Origin: Branchiostoma floridae
Taxonomy: Eukaryota > Chordata > Leptocardii > Amphioxiformes > Branchiostomatidae
Assembly (NCBI RefSeq): GCF_000003815.2
Contig: NC_049996.1
Span: 9,042,324 to 9,106,323 of the forward strand
Direction: 5' to 3'
DNA: 64,000 nt
Shown here: positions 44,101 to 56,100 of the stretch, one piece after another
Layout: every line of letters starts with the position of its first letter
Numbering within the stretch: position 1 is the first letter of the stretch
Position numbers and translations under genes: made by a program
The notes under the pieces: generated by a model
What the model saw: only the letters and a program-made list of their open reading frames with translations
Database searches by the model: none
Told to the model about the DNA's origin: nothing

Positions 44101-47100
44101 GAACTGATTCTTTGTGGAATTGTTTTTGGAAGTGTCGAGATTTCGTTTGAAATGACACTGACCCAAAAGCATTCTTAACTGTAGCAAATGCTATCTTGAA
44201 AGGTACATGGAGATTTCTGCAGGCAGTTTCTTCCATTGGTAAGTGTACATGTATTTATGAAATGAGATCTTCTCTTATTTATGAAATAGCACTTTATACA
44301 ACTTGATAACAATATTATAGACATTATTCAACTCCATATTGTTGTATATTCCAATGTTGATAACAGTTTATTTCATAAGTTCCAAGGGTAGAATTCCAGT
44401 ATGTTGTCAATACCAGACCTCTTGGTATACCTACCGGTAGTACTACCTCTTGGCATGTATATCTCGTGAGTAGTACAGGAGTAAATCAATTGTGAAGTGC
44501 TTGTACATGTGATATACTACTATATAGTCAATTTGTGTTCAACAACCGTGTTTGTTTACATTATGATTTCGATGTGAACAACCTAATGATACATGTAGAC
44601 TAGTTATAGCCACTTTACAGTAGCTTTGATAAAACGTACACGATCCTCTGTAATACAATACATGTAGTAGTCAAAGCAGTAGTAGTAGTTAGTAGTACAT
44701 GTTGTACTAGTAGTATACAATATTTCATGTTAATACTATGGGAGTCCTGGCCACGACTGGGCAGCTAGTCTGCTTTTCTCTTTTAGTCTTTAAAAGCAAA
44801 GAAAATCAGCATGATACTGGTATGAGCATAAGGCCCCGTTACATCATTTCAGGTTCTACCACCCGTATTGGCGTTGCACTGTTTAAAAAAATGTCTTAAA
44901 AAGCATCTATATCTTGTGCCTAGATGTTGCCTCAGTTCACCATGTTATGATGTACAGGAATGCTGTAACTTAATTTCCGTTGTCGCCTCCCGAGTGTTGC
45001 TGGGGTTAGAACCCAAGAGTCCTGTATCAGCAATTCATTTCAGTAAAAAAAAATTTGATGGTAACAGGGGAGTCATTGGAGAAGTTGGTATCAAAAGTGA
45101 AGGTTATAGTTTCCATAGGGGACAATCCTGCATAATTTATGAATGATTTCTGCTGTTACTGTAATATATTATTCATCTGCTACCAGTAGGGCGAAGGTAA
45201 CTCCTTGTACTCACAAGGATGTAATGGGGTTTTTAAGTGATACTCTAGCCATTGTTTCCATAAAATTCTTACAGCTGCCTGTAATACATTTAGATATACA
45301 TCTTGTTAGGAAATCTTTTTGGATGGCTTGTGTATTTGAACTTGAGTTTTCAATGTCCATAATGATAAAATTATGAAATGGATTTTAAACAGTTACTGTT
45401 ATTTCAACACAAAAGAAATTGGACTTTTCCTAAATGTTTTGACTATTATTAAAACTTACTGTTTCTCATGTTATTAAAGATGCTTGAGTCTCCTTGTTAA
45501 AGAGTCATTTTCTCAGAGAATTATCAATGAACATTTTAGACAACTAAGGACAAGCTTGTAAAGGCTTCCCAATACAGACCCTCATATTTGAACAAGTTCC
45601 AAGGCCCCGCTATTGTCCTCACCCGTTCAACCATGCACCTGCTTGGTTAAACCCCCATGCAGAGCCATTGTTCCTCAGCACGACAGATGCGACCGTTTTC
45701 CCCCTCAACTTGAGACTATTGCGTGGCTATTTCCCATCAAATGCAGGATTTTGCCCCAATTCCCTCCAGACTGCCCTGATGATTGGCGCCTCGTTACCAT
45801 GGATACCATGAAGAAGGTTTGGCCTAGTTGGTTGTCACTTGTTGCTAGTCTGCCAGGCCAGGTGCCTCTAACATTACCTGACAGACTATGATGTATCGTC
45901 CGATCAAGATGCATTCATAATGATTGTCCATCTCAATTTCTCTTGACACGGGATATCACGTTACAGTTCAGTCCATAATATTTTCAAAAAAATAACTATC
46001 AATGTAGTACTATTTTCATAATCTAACATACTTTCCCATCAAATGTTGCTATTTGTCTGTCAAAATTCAAGGTCAAAGTAGCTGTCTCTCTTCATAGCTT
46101 TTCAAACTTGATATCATCGGATAGGTCGTGAAAGAAATAGAGTGGTTTTTATTTCAACAAAATTGGAAATGTTTTAAACCATCTCCTATCATGAATTTTA
46201 CATTAATCACTTGTAAAATAGAGACTCGACCACTATGTTTGTTGCTTACCTGTATCTAAGAATCGTCAAAGGTAATAATAGTTTATTGATATGTAAATAG
46301 CCTGCTTTTTGTCACCTTTGTATAAGCAATTGTTGTACAGCATAATTGTTTGTTACGTTTTCAATGCCGTTCTGTATTACGCATATGTTTGACTGATGGA
46401 ATTCAAATTGGGTGGATATTAGCAAGCCTGGGATTGTTACATGTGCTAGTTGATGTACATGTAGACTAAAAGGTACATGTTTGTCTTGATTTGGGAGGTA
46501 TTTTTGTGGTACAAAAATGTAGCTTTCAAGGAAACAATACTCATCAACTTTACGAAGTGAAAAGAAAATCATAAAAATGATCATTGATGATATCATTGGC
46601 TCTATTTGTTTGTTTCCCAACTGGTAAACTATGTTTAGATCCAACACACAGTTTTCTACAGTTAAGTACAAGCTGCATAAGATCAGATCATTTATTGATA
46701 AACTCGTACCAGCATGAACCCCAGATCTTCTCTTTTATCTTTGCTCCATTTAAAAATCATTTACTACAATGTAGAAATTTTATCAAATTGGAAATTTTTA
46801 TAGTCTATGAGGAAGTAATGATAAGGTCCTTTGCTGTAAAAGAAAGGTAAAGAAAAACTGTAGCGAGCACCCCTATCCAAAAGGTAATGGAACAGCCCAT
46901 ATCAGTTGATGAGTGGGAGACATGGTCTCATAACACAGTAATTATCCGCGACCCCCGTCCCCAAAAGTAGTTCGGGTTAAAATAGTGCATCGCGGTACTT
47001 GCAAAGGCCGTATTTATTCTTCCGTGCACGACAGCGAGGTGGAATCTGTGGTGAATAGTAGAGGAATACATCGGTGTTCATACTGTATAAGTTGGATTAC

Positions 47101-50100
47101 GTCGCTTTTTCGGCCGGCGGGAATTTGCGCCTTGATATGTTACCGGCACTTCCTGTTCGCCGCCTGCAGTTCCATGACCTCCGCTGGGGGTCAAATCAAA
47201 GCGTCTGTTATGGAAAAACGAGCCGGCAAATCTATGCTCATCTTCAGATATTTTGTAGCTTGTACCCTCAACTTCAACATACTAAATTCTTGTGAATTGT
47301 ATCTGCACCCTACTATAGGTTTTGAGTCGTCGAACCACCTCACTTTGGGGTCCTTAACCATGTAAATCCCCATACCCGAAAAACTGTGTTCTGAGACCTT
47401 CATCCACAGCGTGAATTCCCCAGGGATGGACAAGCACATCAAATTTGACCGATATGTTAGTAATTGACCTCGGCTGACTTGAACTGTAACATTTTCGTTA
47501 CCGTCTGACCCGCCGTTACCATGGCAACGGCCGCCTAGACCGTTCCCTATGCTTAAGTATAGGACTTAGTGCGGTCTAAAGCCCGCTCGACTCCCCCCCC
47601 CCCTTTTCCGCCCTAAAAAAGACAAACCCCCAACCCCAATCACCCAGAACGGTAGAATGTGGTCTGGCAAGCTCCTTATAACAGAAAAAGTCAACCAGAA
47701 TATTAAATTTGTTGAGATAATGAGACCAATTAGCGGCCCCTCAGATAGTCCTTGTACAGTGCCGACACCTGTGCTAGGCGCCAAAGTGCAAAGTTGGCCA
47801 TATCTCAGGAACCATTTGGATTTCTGCTCTAAAATTTGGTACGGTTTTGTATCTTGACTAGTTTTATTGTATGAACGTAAAGAAATCCAAGGTCAAGTTG
47901 GCTTAAGGTCTCATAACACAGTAATTATCCGCGACCCCCGTCCCCAAAAGTAGTTCGGGTTAAAATAGTGCATCGCGGTACTTGCAAAGGCCGTATTTAT
48001 TCTTCCGTGCACGACAGCGAGGTGGAATCTGTGGTGAATAGTAGAGGAATACATCGGTGTTCATACTGTATAAGTTGGATTACGTCGCTTTTTCGGCCGG
48101 CGGGAATTTGCGCCTTGATATGTTACCGGCACTTCCTGTTCGCCGCCTGCAGTTCCATGACCTCCGCTGGGGGTCAAATCAAAGCGTCTGTTATGGAAAA
48201 ACGAGCCGGCAAATCTATGCTCATCTTCAGATATTTTGTAGCTTGTACCCTCAACTTCAACATACTAAATTCTTGTGAATTGTATCTGCACCCTACTATA
48301 GGTTTTGAGTCGTCGAACCACCTCACTTTGGGGTCCTTAACCATGTAAATCCCCATACCCGAAAAACTGTGTTCTGAGACCACATGTCAGAGCTACTGGT
48401 GCTCTCTAGAGGTCAGAGGTCACACTGACTTTCCTCATCTCAAGAGATAGCAAAAACATAGCCTACATTACTGACATTTCTGTAAGCCCAAGTGCTTATT
48501 ATTTCTTGTCAATTGTTCGACCAGTCGAGATAGATCAAGGCTATTCTTGGCAGACTAGACTGGCAGGGGAGGAAGAAGGTTGGTGAAAAATCTGATATTT
48601 CCGTGTTTAATTAGAGATATTTGCTCGTTAGCGATAACGAAAGGATGGTTGTAAATGTCACAGGAACAGGATGAAAGGTCGGGTGGGTTTGGGCAGGAAG
48701 TGGGCAAGATTTGAGCCAGAGGCAGTTTCTGGAACTGGCTGTAAATTGGCTTCAAGTACTTGTACTTGTGTTCACCCCTTTATACATTGACATGTACATG
48801 TATCTCTAGACTGTACACTAAAGTGATTGGTAGTATATTCAGATGTATTGAATTGTTAGCTGATTTTATGTCTAGTCATGTTTTCTAGTAATGGAAACAG
48901 TTAAAAATGGAGTTCTGTCTTTTGTTTATCTTAGTTAACTTCTGAGTGATGTGCTGTCAAACTGTACCTGAATGTTAGCTTGCTTCAAGTTTGTGGTCTA
49001 AAAACACAAAAACCAATGTGGTTGTAGGTACAAGCTATCAAACTCTACTTCTCGGGGACCATACAAATGTCCTTTGTTACTCCAAGAGTGAGTCTGTTTC
49101 ATAATTATCATATCTTACAATCGGCTAGAGTTGACAAAGAACTTTTTGCACAGAAAACACTCCTGGTTGAAGCATATTTTCTCAGTAAACAGTGGTATTT
49201 CTCTAGCTGTATATGATTTGATTTTGTCTTGAAATGAAATCAGTATTAATTGAATGACCCAGAGGAGGAGAAGTGTGCTGTACTGTAAATGCAGAAACGT
49301 TCGCGGCGGTTTTATGTTAGTCTGTGTAACACAAACTCCGCTGTCCATGGCTGTAACTGGCCCCTCCCCTCGGAGCCGGCGGATGTTTGGCGGGCTGCTA
49401 TAAGCGAGATTTAATCAGGCTAGTTTTATGTTTGCAGTTTTCCTCGAGGCAGTCTGCCACAAACTTAAAACCACAGCGAACATTTTTCCCTTACAGTATG
49501 TGACTTCAGTGTATGACACTACTGTGAACTTAAAACCACACTCCACTTTCCCACTAACGCGAAATCAAATCCCCGCAAACTTAAATGCATTTACAGTACA
49601 TTGGAGGTAGGCCAGGGTTAGTCAGTGTTGATATCCCCCATCCTGTGCAGGCAGTAGGGCTGAGGAATAGGAGAGTGACTCTGAGTCATTACTGGGGTAT
49701 GGTGCTGTGTACTGAAGAATTAGGGTCAGCTGTCCTGAGAAGTTACCGCTGCTGGAAGTGTTGGACGTTGAAGTTCCTTTTCAAAATGATGTAACGTTAT
49801 AACGTCGGAACAGAATTAGCTAAGTCTTACATTGTAGGTACATTTTGGACTTACCATACATGTAAGATATATTCTCATATTTGCTTGAAGGAACTTTTCT
49901 TGAAACCCTATTGACTGTCTCACAGTATCGTGATAAGCAGGAAGTGTGTACTGTAGTTTGGGGTCAATACAACAACATTTCTTTTATTTGAAATTGTAGT
50001 GTATACTCTCCCATTTGTTAAGTTGAGTATAACAGAATGTGTATGTAGCTCTTCTTGCTTCATTCCTATACCCCTCTGGCTGTTTCGCTTTCTAATCTAC

Positions 50101-53100
50101 TTACTTTACTTACTTTTCTAATCTAGTACTATTCATTATACCAAGAGATTTCGTTTCAAAATCTATCAAAGCGGTATTTGGACATCATTACATCTCTCTG
50201 TCTTTCCTATGCACCAAGTTCAAGTTTGAATCACGGTGACCTTCTCTCTGTATCTCCAAGTCTAATGTTTCCTTGTTTGACATTCCTGAACCTCCTGCTG
50301 ACCTTTTTAGGTTTAAGGTCACGGCATTGAAGGGGACTGTGATGATATCTCTCCTGTAATGTTGCTCCCTGGTCTCACTTCAAATGTCCATGTCAATTAA
50401 TTACAGGGTGGCTTAACAGACAAACAGCTGGCCTTAGTGATTCTCTAATCTCCAAGCAGATCCTACTGTAGCATAAGATAGTATCAAAAACTGGCAGAGG
50501 AGTGAAGCCGGCTTAGGGGTTTGTACACCTTTTGGCTACCTACACTCCTTGGCCAGTTTTGTACTATCTTAAGTCTTATGCCATTGTAGGATCTACTTGG
50601 AGATTATTGATTTTGTCCTCTTTCTGTCTTGGTGAAGGAAGTCAATGAAAAATTGAGATGTTGTTTTGGGTCTGCCTGTCTGTGTTTCTGTTTTGTATGT
50701 AGTCAGCAATAACTCAAGAACCTCTGGATGGATTGTGATGATATTTGGAATGTGTGTAGGTGTTGGAAAGGTGAAGATGAAGGTCAATTTTGGGCCCCCT
50801 GCTGGCTGTTCTTGGCACTTCAGTAGAGCGTCTGAACTTCTATCTTTCGTCCTGGACATGGTATTGTCTTGAGTTTGGTGGCAGATAGCTTGTGATGTCA
50901 GGAAGAAGTGATGAACAGGTACATTGTAGCTATAGGTTGGAGTCCCCAAATTTTCGTTGTGCCTGTCTACTTCTGGCCAACATTCACTCAAGCTGGAGTA
51001 ATTTATTTAGAGAGACAAAGTCAAGATATTGGGCCCTTTTTGTGTCACTCTTTGAAACTGCAGTAGAACTCCCTTTTTTGGCTCATGAATTGTGAGGGCA
51101 GACTCTATTAACCATACTTACACACTGCTTTCTCTGGCATCCAATATAGAAGTCAAAATCTCTTCATACATTTCCGTAATAGAATGTATTTTGGAAGTGT
51201 GGGAGAGATGGATGGATATTGCTTTGCACAGGATTTATGAAATGTTCATAGTGACCTTAATTGCAATTTCTGGGCTTACATGTAGAGTCCTGTGCAATTT
51301 CAAAGTATCTGTACTTGTACGTGTCACTTAAGCCACGCTTCGCTTTGGGGAAAGGTTACAAGGACATTTTTGAATCACACATAACACTGAGTGTTTGTTT
51401 TTTTGCTCTAGCCAGTTTAACTTAAGAAACAAAGAGGACGGACTCTATAGCAGGAAAAGATAATTACTGAGTCACACATTTAATGTAAATGAAGCACAAT
51501 ATAATTTTTTGTATGGTTGCGAAAATAAGGTAGGCAACATAAAAGATTTTATGATATACAGTATATTATTCAGTTTGAACAGTGTATGTGCCTAGATGGT
51601 TAGGAAGTGATTTTGGTCCGTAATTGTAGATAGATTGTAGGGACATCTGTACAAAGTACGGCACCATTAAACTAAATGGCTGCTTCTAATGGACCTGACC
51701 ATTCAACAGATGGGGAGACAATGACACATATTTAAACAGATGGGTGCGAAATGGTCGCAGGCCGTCAGGCGTTCCCTGTTCCCATGATTGTTACATTTGT
51801 CTCTATTTTCTCCCAGTCACTGCATGCTCTTTGGCAGAGTGTTGCAAGTCAATTTATAACAGTTTCGTATGTAAAACATGTTCGTGAACTTTGAAGGTGT
51901 CATAAAAGCTTCAAATAGTGACCAAGTTATGGAAGATTCATCAGTTTTTACGAGGAGTGACCACAAGGATTTAAAGTGTATTAGAATTTAGATACTTGAA
52001 ACAATACCGTAGCACAAATACACTTCTGTGGTTCATGAGTTTGCTGTGTGTGGGGGGAGGGGGAAGGACAAATCCTCATTTTAGAGATTTACTCTGTATT
52101 TTGTACAGTAACTTGTATTGCTACTCTACAAAGAGTCACATTGTATCCAGACAGTTCATGCTTTTAGTATACAATGTATATATATATATATTACTAGTAT
52201 AACTGAGACAGATAGCTCGATTTGATGCCTTCTGAAGATGGAGTAAGCTGTGTGAAATGGAAAATTTGTAGCTTCAACCATCTGTATGTAAGAACTCCTT
52301 TGATGTAATATGAAGGGGCCTACATGTCTTTCTCTGATAAGGCATAGTCAGCCGTTTGGCATTACGTAATTTGCAATCAGAATGTTCTAATTCAACGCGA
52401 ACTGTAATTGGTGGTAGTTAAGTTAAAGGCAGCGCATTAGATAATGCACCAGGCATTACCGTAATGCATGTCTGAATTTGCTGTTGTTAGTAGTGCAGAG
52501 AATGTTGTGTAATTCACAACCCACCTTGCAAACCCCATAAAGGATGGTTACTTCAGATGACTGGTACACAGGTACACCCATCTGTATCTGTATGTGTATA
52601 TGGCATCAATGGCCGAATTATTTCACTAGCAGACACACACTGAAAAGGTGTTGGGTTGTTTCCAATGTGTCTTAGCTTGATTTTGTATTCTATTGGGAAA
52701 AGCTTTTGACATTTCTTTCTTTAATACTCTAAGTTGTCAGTGGGTACCTACCTTTCGTTCTGATGTAAAAGGCAGTGAAAGGAGAGGGATGGGCCCTACC
52801 TTCCAGTACTGTGTCCTGGACACAGTAGATAACAACCTACTGTCCCTACAATGTCAAAAAGGCTACTAAACCTTTAGCTTCATTTAGTGAAAGCCCATTC
52901 TGACCACTGTTAAATTTTCTTGACATGGCTTTCTCACTGTCAGTCAACAGTGGGTACCCTGACTTTGGTCGGGGAGGTAAAAGGAGGTGAAAGGAGAAGG
53001 ATGACAACCCACTGCCCCTACGACGTCAAAAAGGCTACGAGACCTTTACCTTCGTTTAGTGAGAACCCATTCTGACCATCATCATCATTCAAAGAGAAAC

Positions 53101-56100
53101 TAAGAGAGTGGACCTTACAGCTGCATAAGATATGTTTTGTGTCACACATTTAATATAAATGAAGCACATTATCCATTCTGACCAGTGTTTAATTTTTCTT
53201 TCTTTGTTTCTGCAGAATGTTTACGTGAACATCAACCGAATCATGTCAGTAGCGCAGCGACTCGCCGACGCCGGACACTACGCCGCCCAGCAGATACGAC
53301 AGCAGGCCACCAAGCTTGACCGGGAGTGGAAGACGTTTGCGGGGGGACTGGACGAACGCAGCACGCTACTCGCCATGTCAGTCATGTTTCACAGCAAGGC
53401 AGAAGAGGTAAGATAGTTTCTACATAATTGTACAATGCTCTTCTAACACAAAGATATACACAAACCAAATTTTCAAAAGTTTAAGCCGTCTTCAGGATCA
53501 ATACTGATGACCAATCCCTTCATCTTCAGTATTGATCCTAAAGAACAAGAAGGCGACACTGGTTGTGTAAAATTTGTGTCTTGGACATGTTCTTGAAGTT
53601 TTCTTAGGCCTTTTCTATACTTCTCCAATATGACGGCTTTGTTTAGTCTTCTTATGATCTGGATTTTGTATTTTGTAACTTAAAAAAGCCTTTGATTTAG
53701 GGCTTTCTGTTCAAGACTTTAGTGAAGGAAATTTTGCCGAGAAAGATTGAGAGCGAGATAGTTTCGGAAAAAAACTAGAGCCTTTAAGAAATTGAAGAAA
53801 CTGAGAAATCCTTCCACAGAAGTAATACTTTTATACTGTGCAGACATATGTCACAGTAGAGATCACGATCCAGTACAATCGCCGATCCTCCTAGGAGAGA
53901 TCGCGATCGGAGTTTCTCCTAGGAGAGACGGCGATTGTACTGGATCGTGATCTCTACTGTGACATATGTCTGCACAGTATAAAAGTATTACTTCTGTGGA
54001 GAATCTCCGATCCAAACTCAAATGATGCTAAGATATAGGAAACAGACTGCGATCAGGATCTGTCCTAGGACAATCGGTGATTCTACTAGTACAGATTGCA
54101 ATCAGGATCTCTCCTAGGAGAAAGTCCGATCAAAACTCAAATGATGCTAAGATGTAGAATGTGACATATACATGATTGTGAACTGTGTAAACATTGCCTT
54201 TTTCTCATTTACAACATTATTTTGTGCATATTATCATATCTAAAAGGCTTTGTTATCTCCCCAGTACTTAACTCAGGTGCCAGTGTGGACGGAGTCTTGC
54301 CAGGTGGAGAACTTACCTGCAGATGTAGAGAACCTGGAAGAGTCCATCCACAAACACCAGGGGCTGTATGAGACCATCAACCAGAAGTATAGTGAGGTGG
54401 GAAGAACAGTTATACACATGTACCTCAATTAGAAAACATGAAAAACCTACTAGTACAGTGTGTACAGTATAAATTGCATTTTTTACTTCAGTCACTAGGG
54501 GGCATTGTGAAGTGTCATCTCTGTAGGGATTTCTTGTAGAAGGGCTGGGATTTCAAGTCAGGGAGATGTAAAAGAATTTGCTACTGCTTTCATACAGACT
54601 TGTACGAATTCTATAAATTTTTCTGCCAGATTTGCATAGATTGGAAACAGGACTGACTGAATATTTGTAATGTGTTGTTTTAAAAAGGATGTTACATTTT
54701 TGTCTTTGCAGGCTTGCATAGATGGGAAGTATTTATCAAAATTTGTGAAATGACTGATTTGATTAACAGCTTGTGTCATGTTAAAATGGATGTCCAATTT
54801 TCTTTTTTGCATGTTTGTATAATTGAAATAAAAAAATAAATAGGAAGTACTAGTAGTCACTGTCATTCAACAGAACAGGACAGGACAGACTGAAAGGTTT
54901 TTTCCATTCTCTTCTCCTTAGGTTTGTATAGATGGGAAAACCCTGTTAGATTCCCTGCAGCAGCCGGTCAGCCCGAGCACGTCCAACTCGATGAGGCAAA
55001 TGCACCAATACAGACAAACGTTCATGGCAATGACTTAAAGTTTGTTAGAGCTTATATTCAAGTGGATGTTCCATTCTTCACTCATCAGGTTTGTATAGAC
55101 GGGAAGACCCTGTTGGATTCCCTGCAGCAGCCGGTCAGCCCGAGCACGTCTAAATCGATGACAAATGCACTAATACAGATGAACTATCATACAAATGACA
55201 ATACATGATGTGTAGCTTATATTCAAGTGGATGTTCCATTCTCCTCTCCTCAGGTTTGTATAGATGGGAAAACCCTGTTAGATTCCCTGCAGCAGCCGGT
55301 CAGCCCGAGCACGTCTAACTCGATGAGGGCAAATACACTAACACAGACGAATGTTCATGGTAATGACTTAAAGTTTGTTAGAGCTTATATTCAAGTGGAT
55401 GTTCCATTTTGTTTTCTGTAGGTTTGTATAGACGGGAAGACCCTATTAGACTCCCTGCAGCAGCCGGTCAGCCCGAGCACGTCCAACTCGATGACGGCGC
55501 AGGCGGACTACTCCCAGGCAGCGCAGCACGTGCTGGACCTGGTACACGAGATTCTGGAGAAACACCGCCAGCTGGAGGAGGTGTGGCAGCACAAGAAACT
55601 ACGTCTCAGTCAGAGGCTGCAGCTCTGTGTGTTCCAGACGGATGTACAACAGGTAGGTCCTGTGATAATGTAAACCATATAGTACTCTACTGGAGAAACA
55701 CTGCCAGCTGGAGGAGGTGTGGCAGCACAAGAAACTACGCCTCAGTCAGAGGCTGCAGCTCTGTGTGTTCCAGACGGATGTACAACAGGTAGGTCCTGTG
55801 ATAATGTAAACCATATAGTACTCTACTGGAGAAACACTGCCAGCTGGAGGAGGTGTGGCAGCACAAGAAACTACGGCTCAGTCAGAGGCTGCAGCTCTGT
55901 GTCTTCCAGACGGATATACAATAGGTGGGTTAAAAAACATATCTTGTGATAGGCTGTCATTTGCCATATGAGCAGGAAAATGTTCCACTGAACCGAAATG
56001 CCTAAAAAATGGCAGTACAAGAAACTACGCCACAGTCAGAGGCTGCAGCAGATGTGCAACAGGTAGGTAAAGAAACAAGATGTTTATGGTAATGTCCATA

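Larger units (their letters stand above)
33641..53215 (+). other. Trio intron 9 (about 19.6 kb, includes assembly gap)
   Basis: The intron runs from GTGAGT to TTTCTGCAG. Contents recognised: foldback MITE 35446-35611, POU/homeodomain-like site 36793-36805, interspersed repeat 38597-38672, 39-bp tandem repeat 40131-40208, possible mini first exon 41117-41132, gap 41213-41848, tandem duplications 42253-42510 and 42785-42990, LTR-like element 46924-48381, nested MITEs 49281-49598, foldback 50447-50605 and duplicated segments at 51425-53172. The rest shows no coding signal. Confidence 0.75.

Noticed and set aside
46985-48348. Two identical 126-codon frames
   Set aside because: They lie in the duplicated 475-bp LTR-like repeats; the diverged copy at 14320 keeps only a 63-codon part, and no domain is seen.
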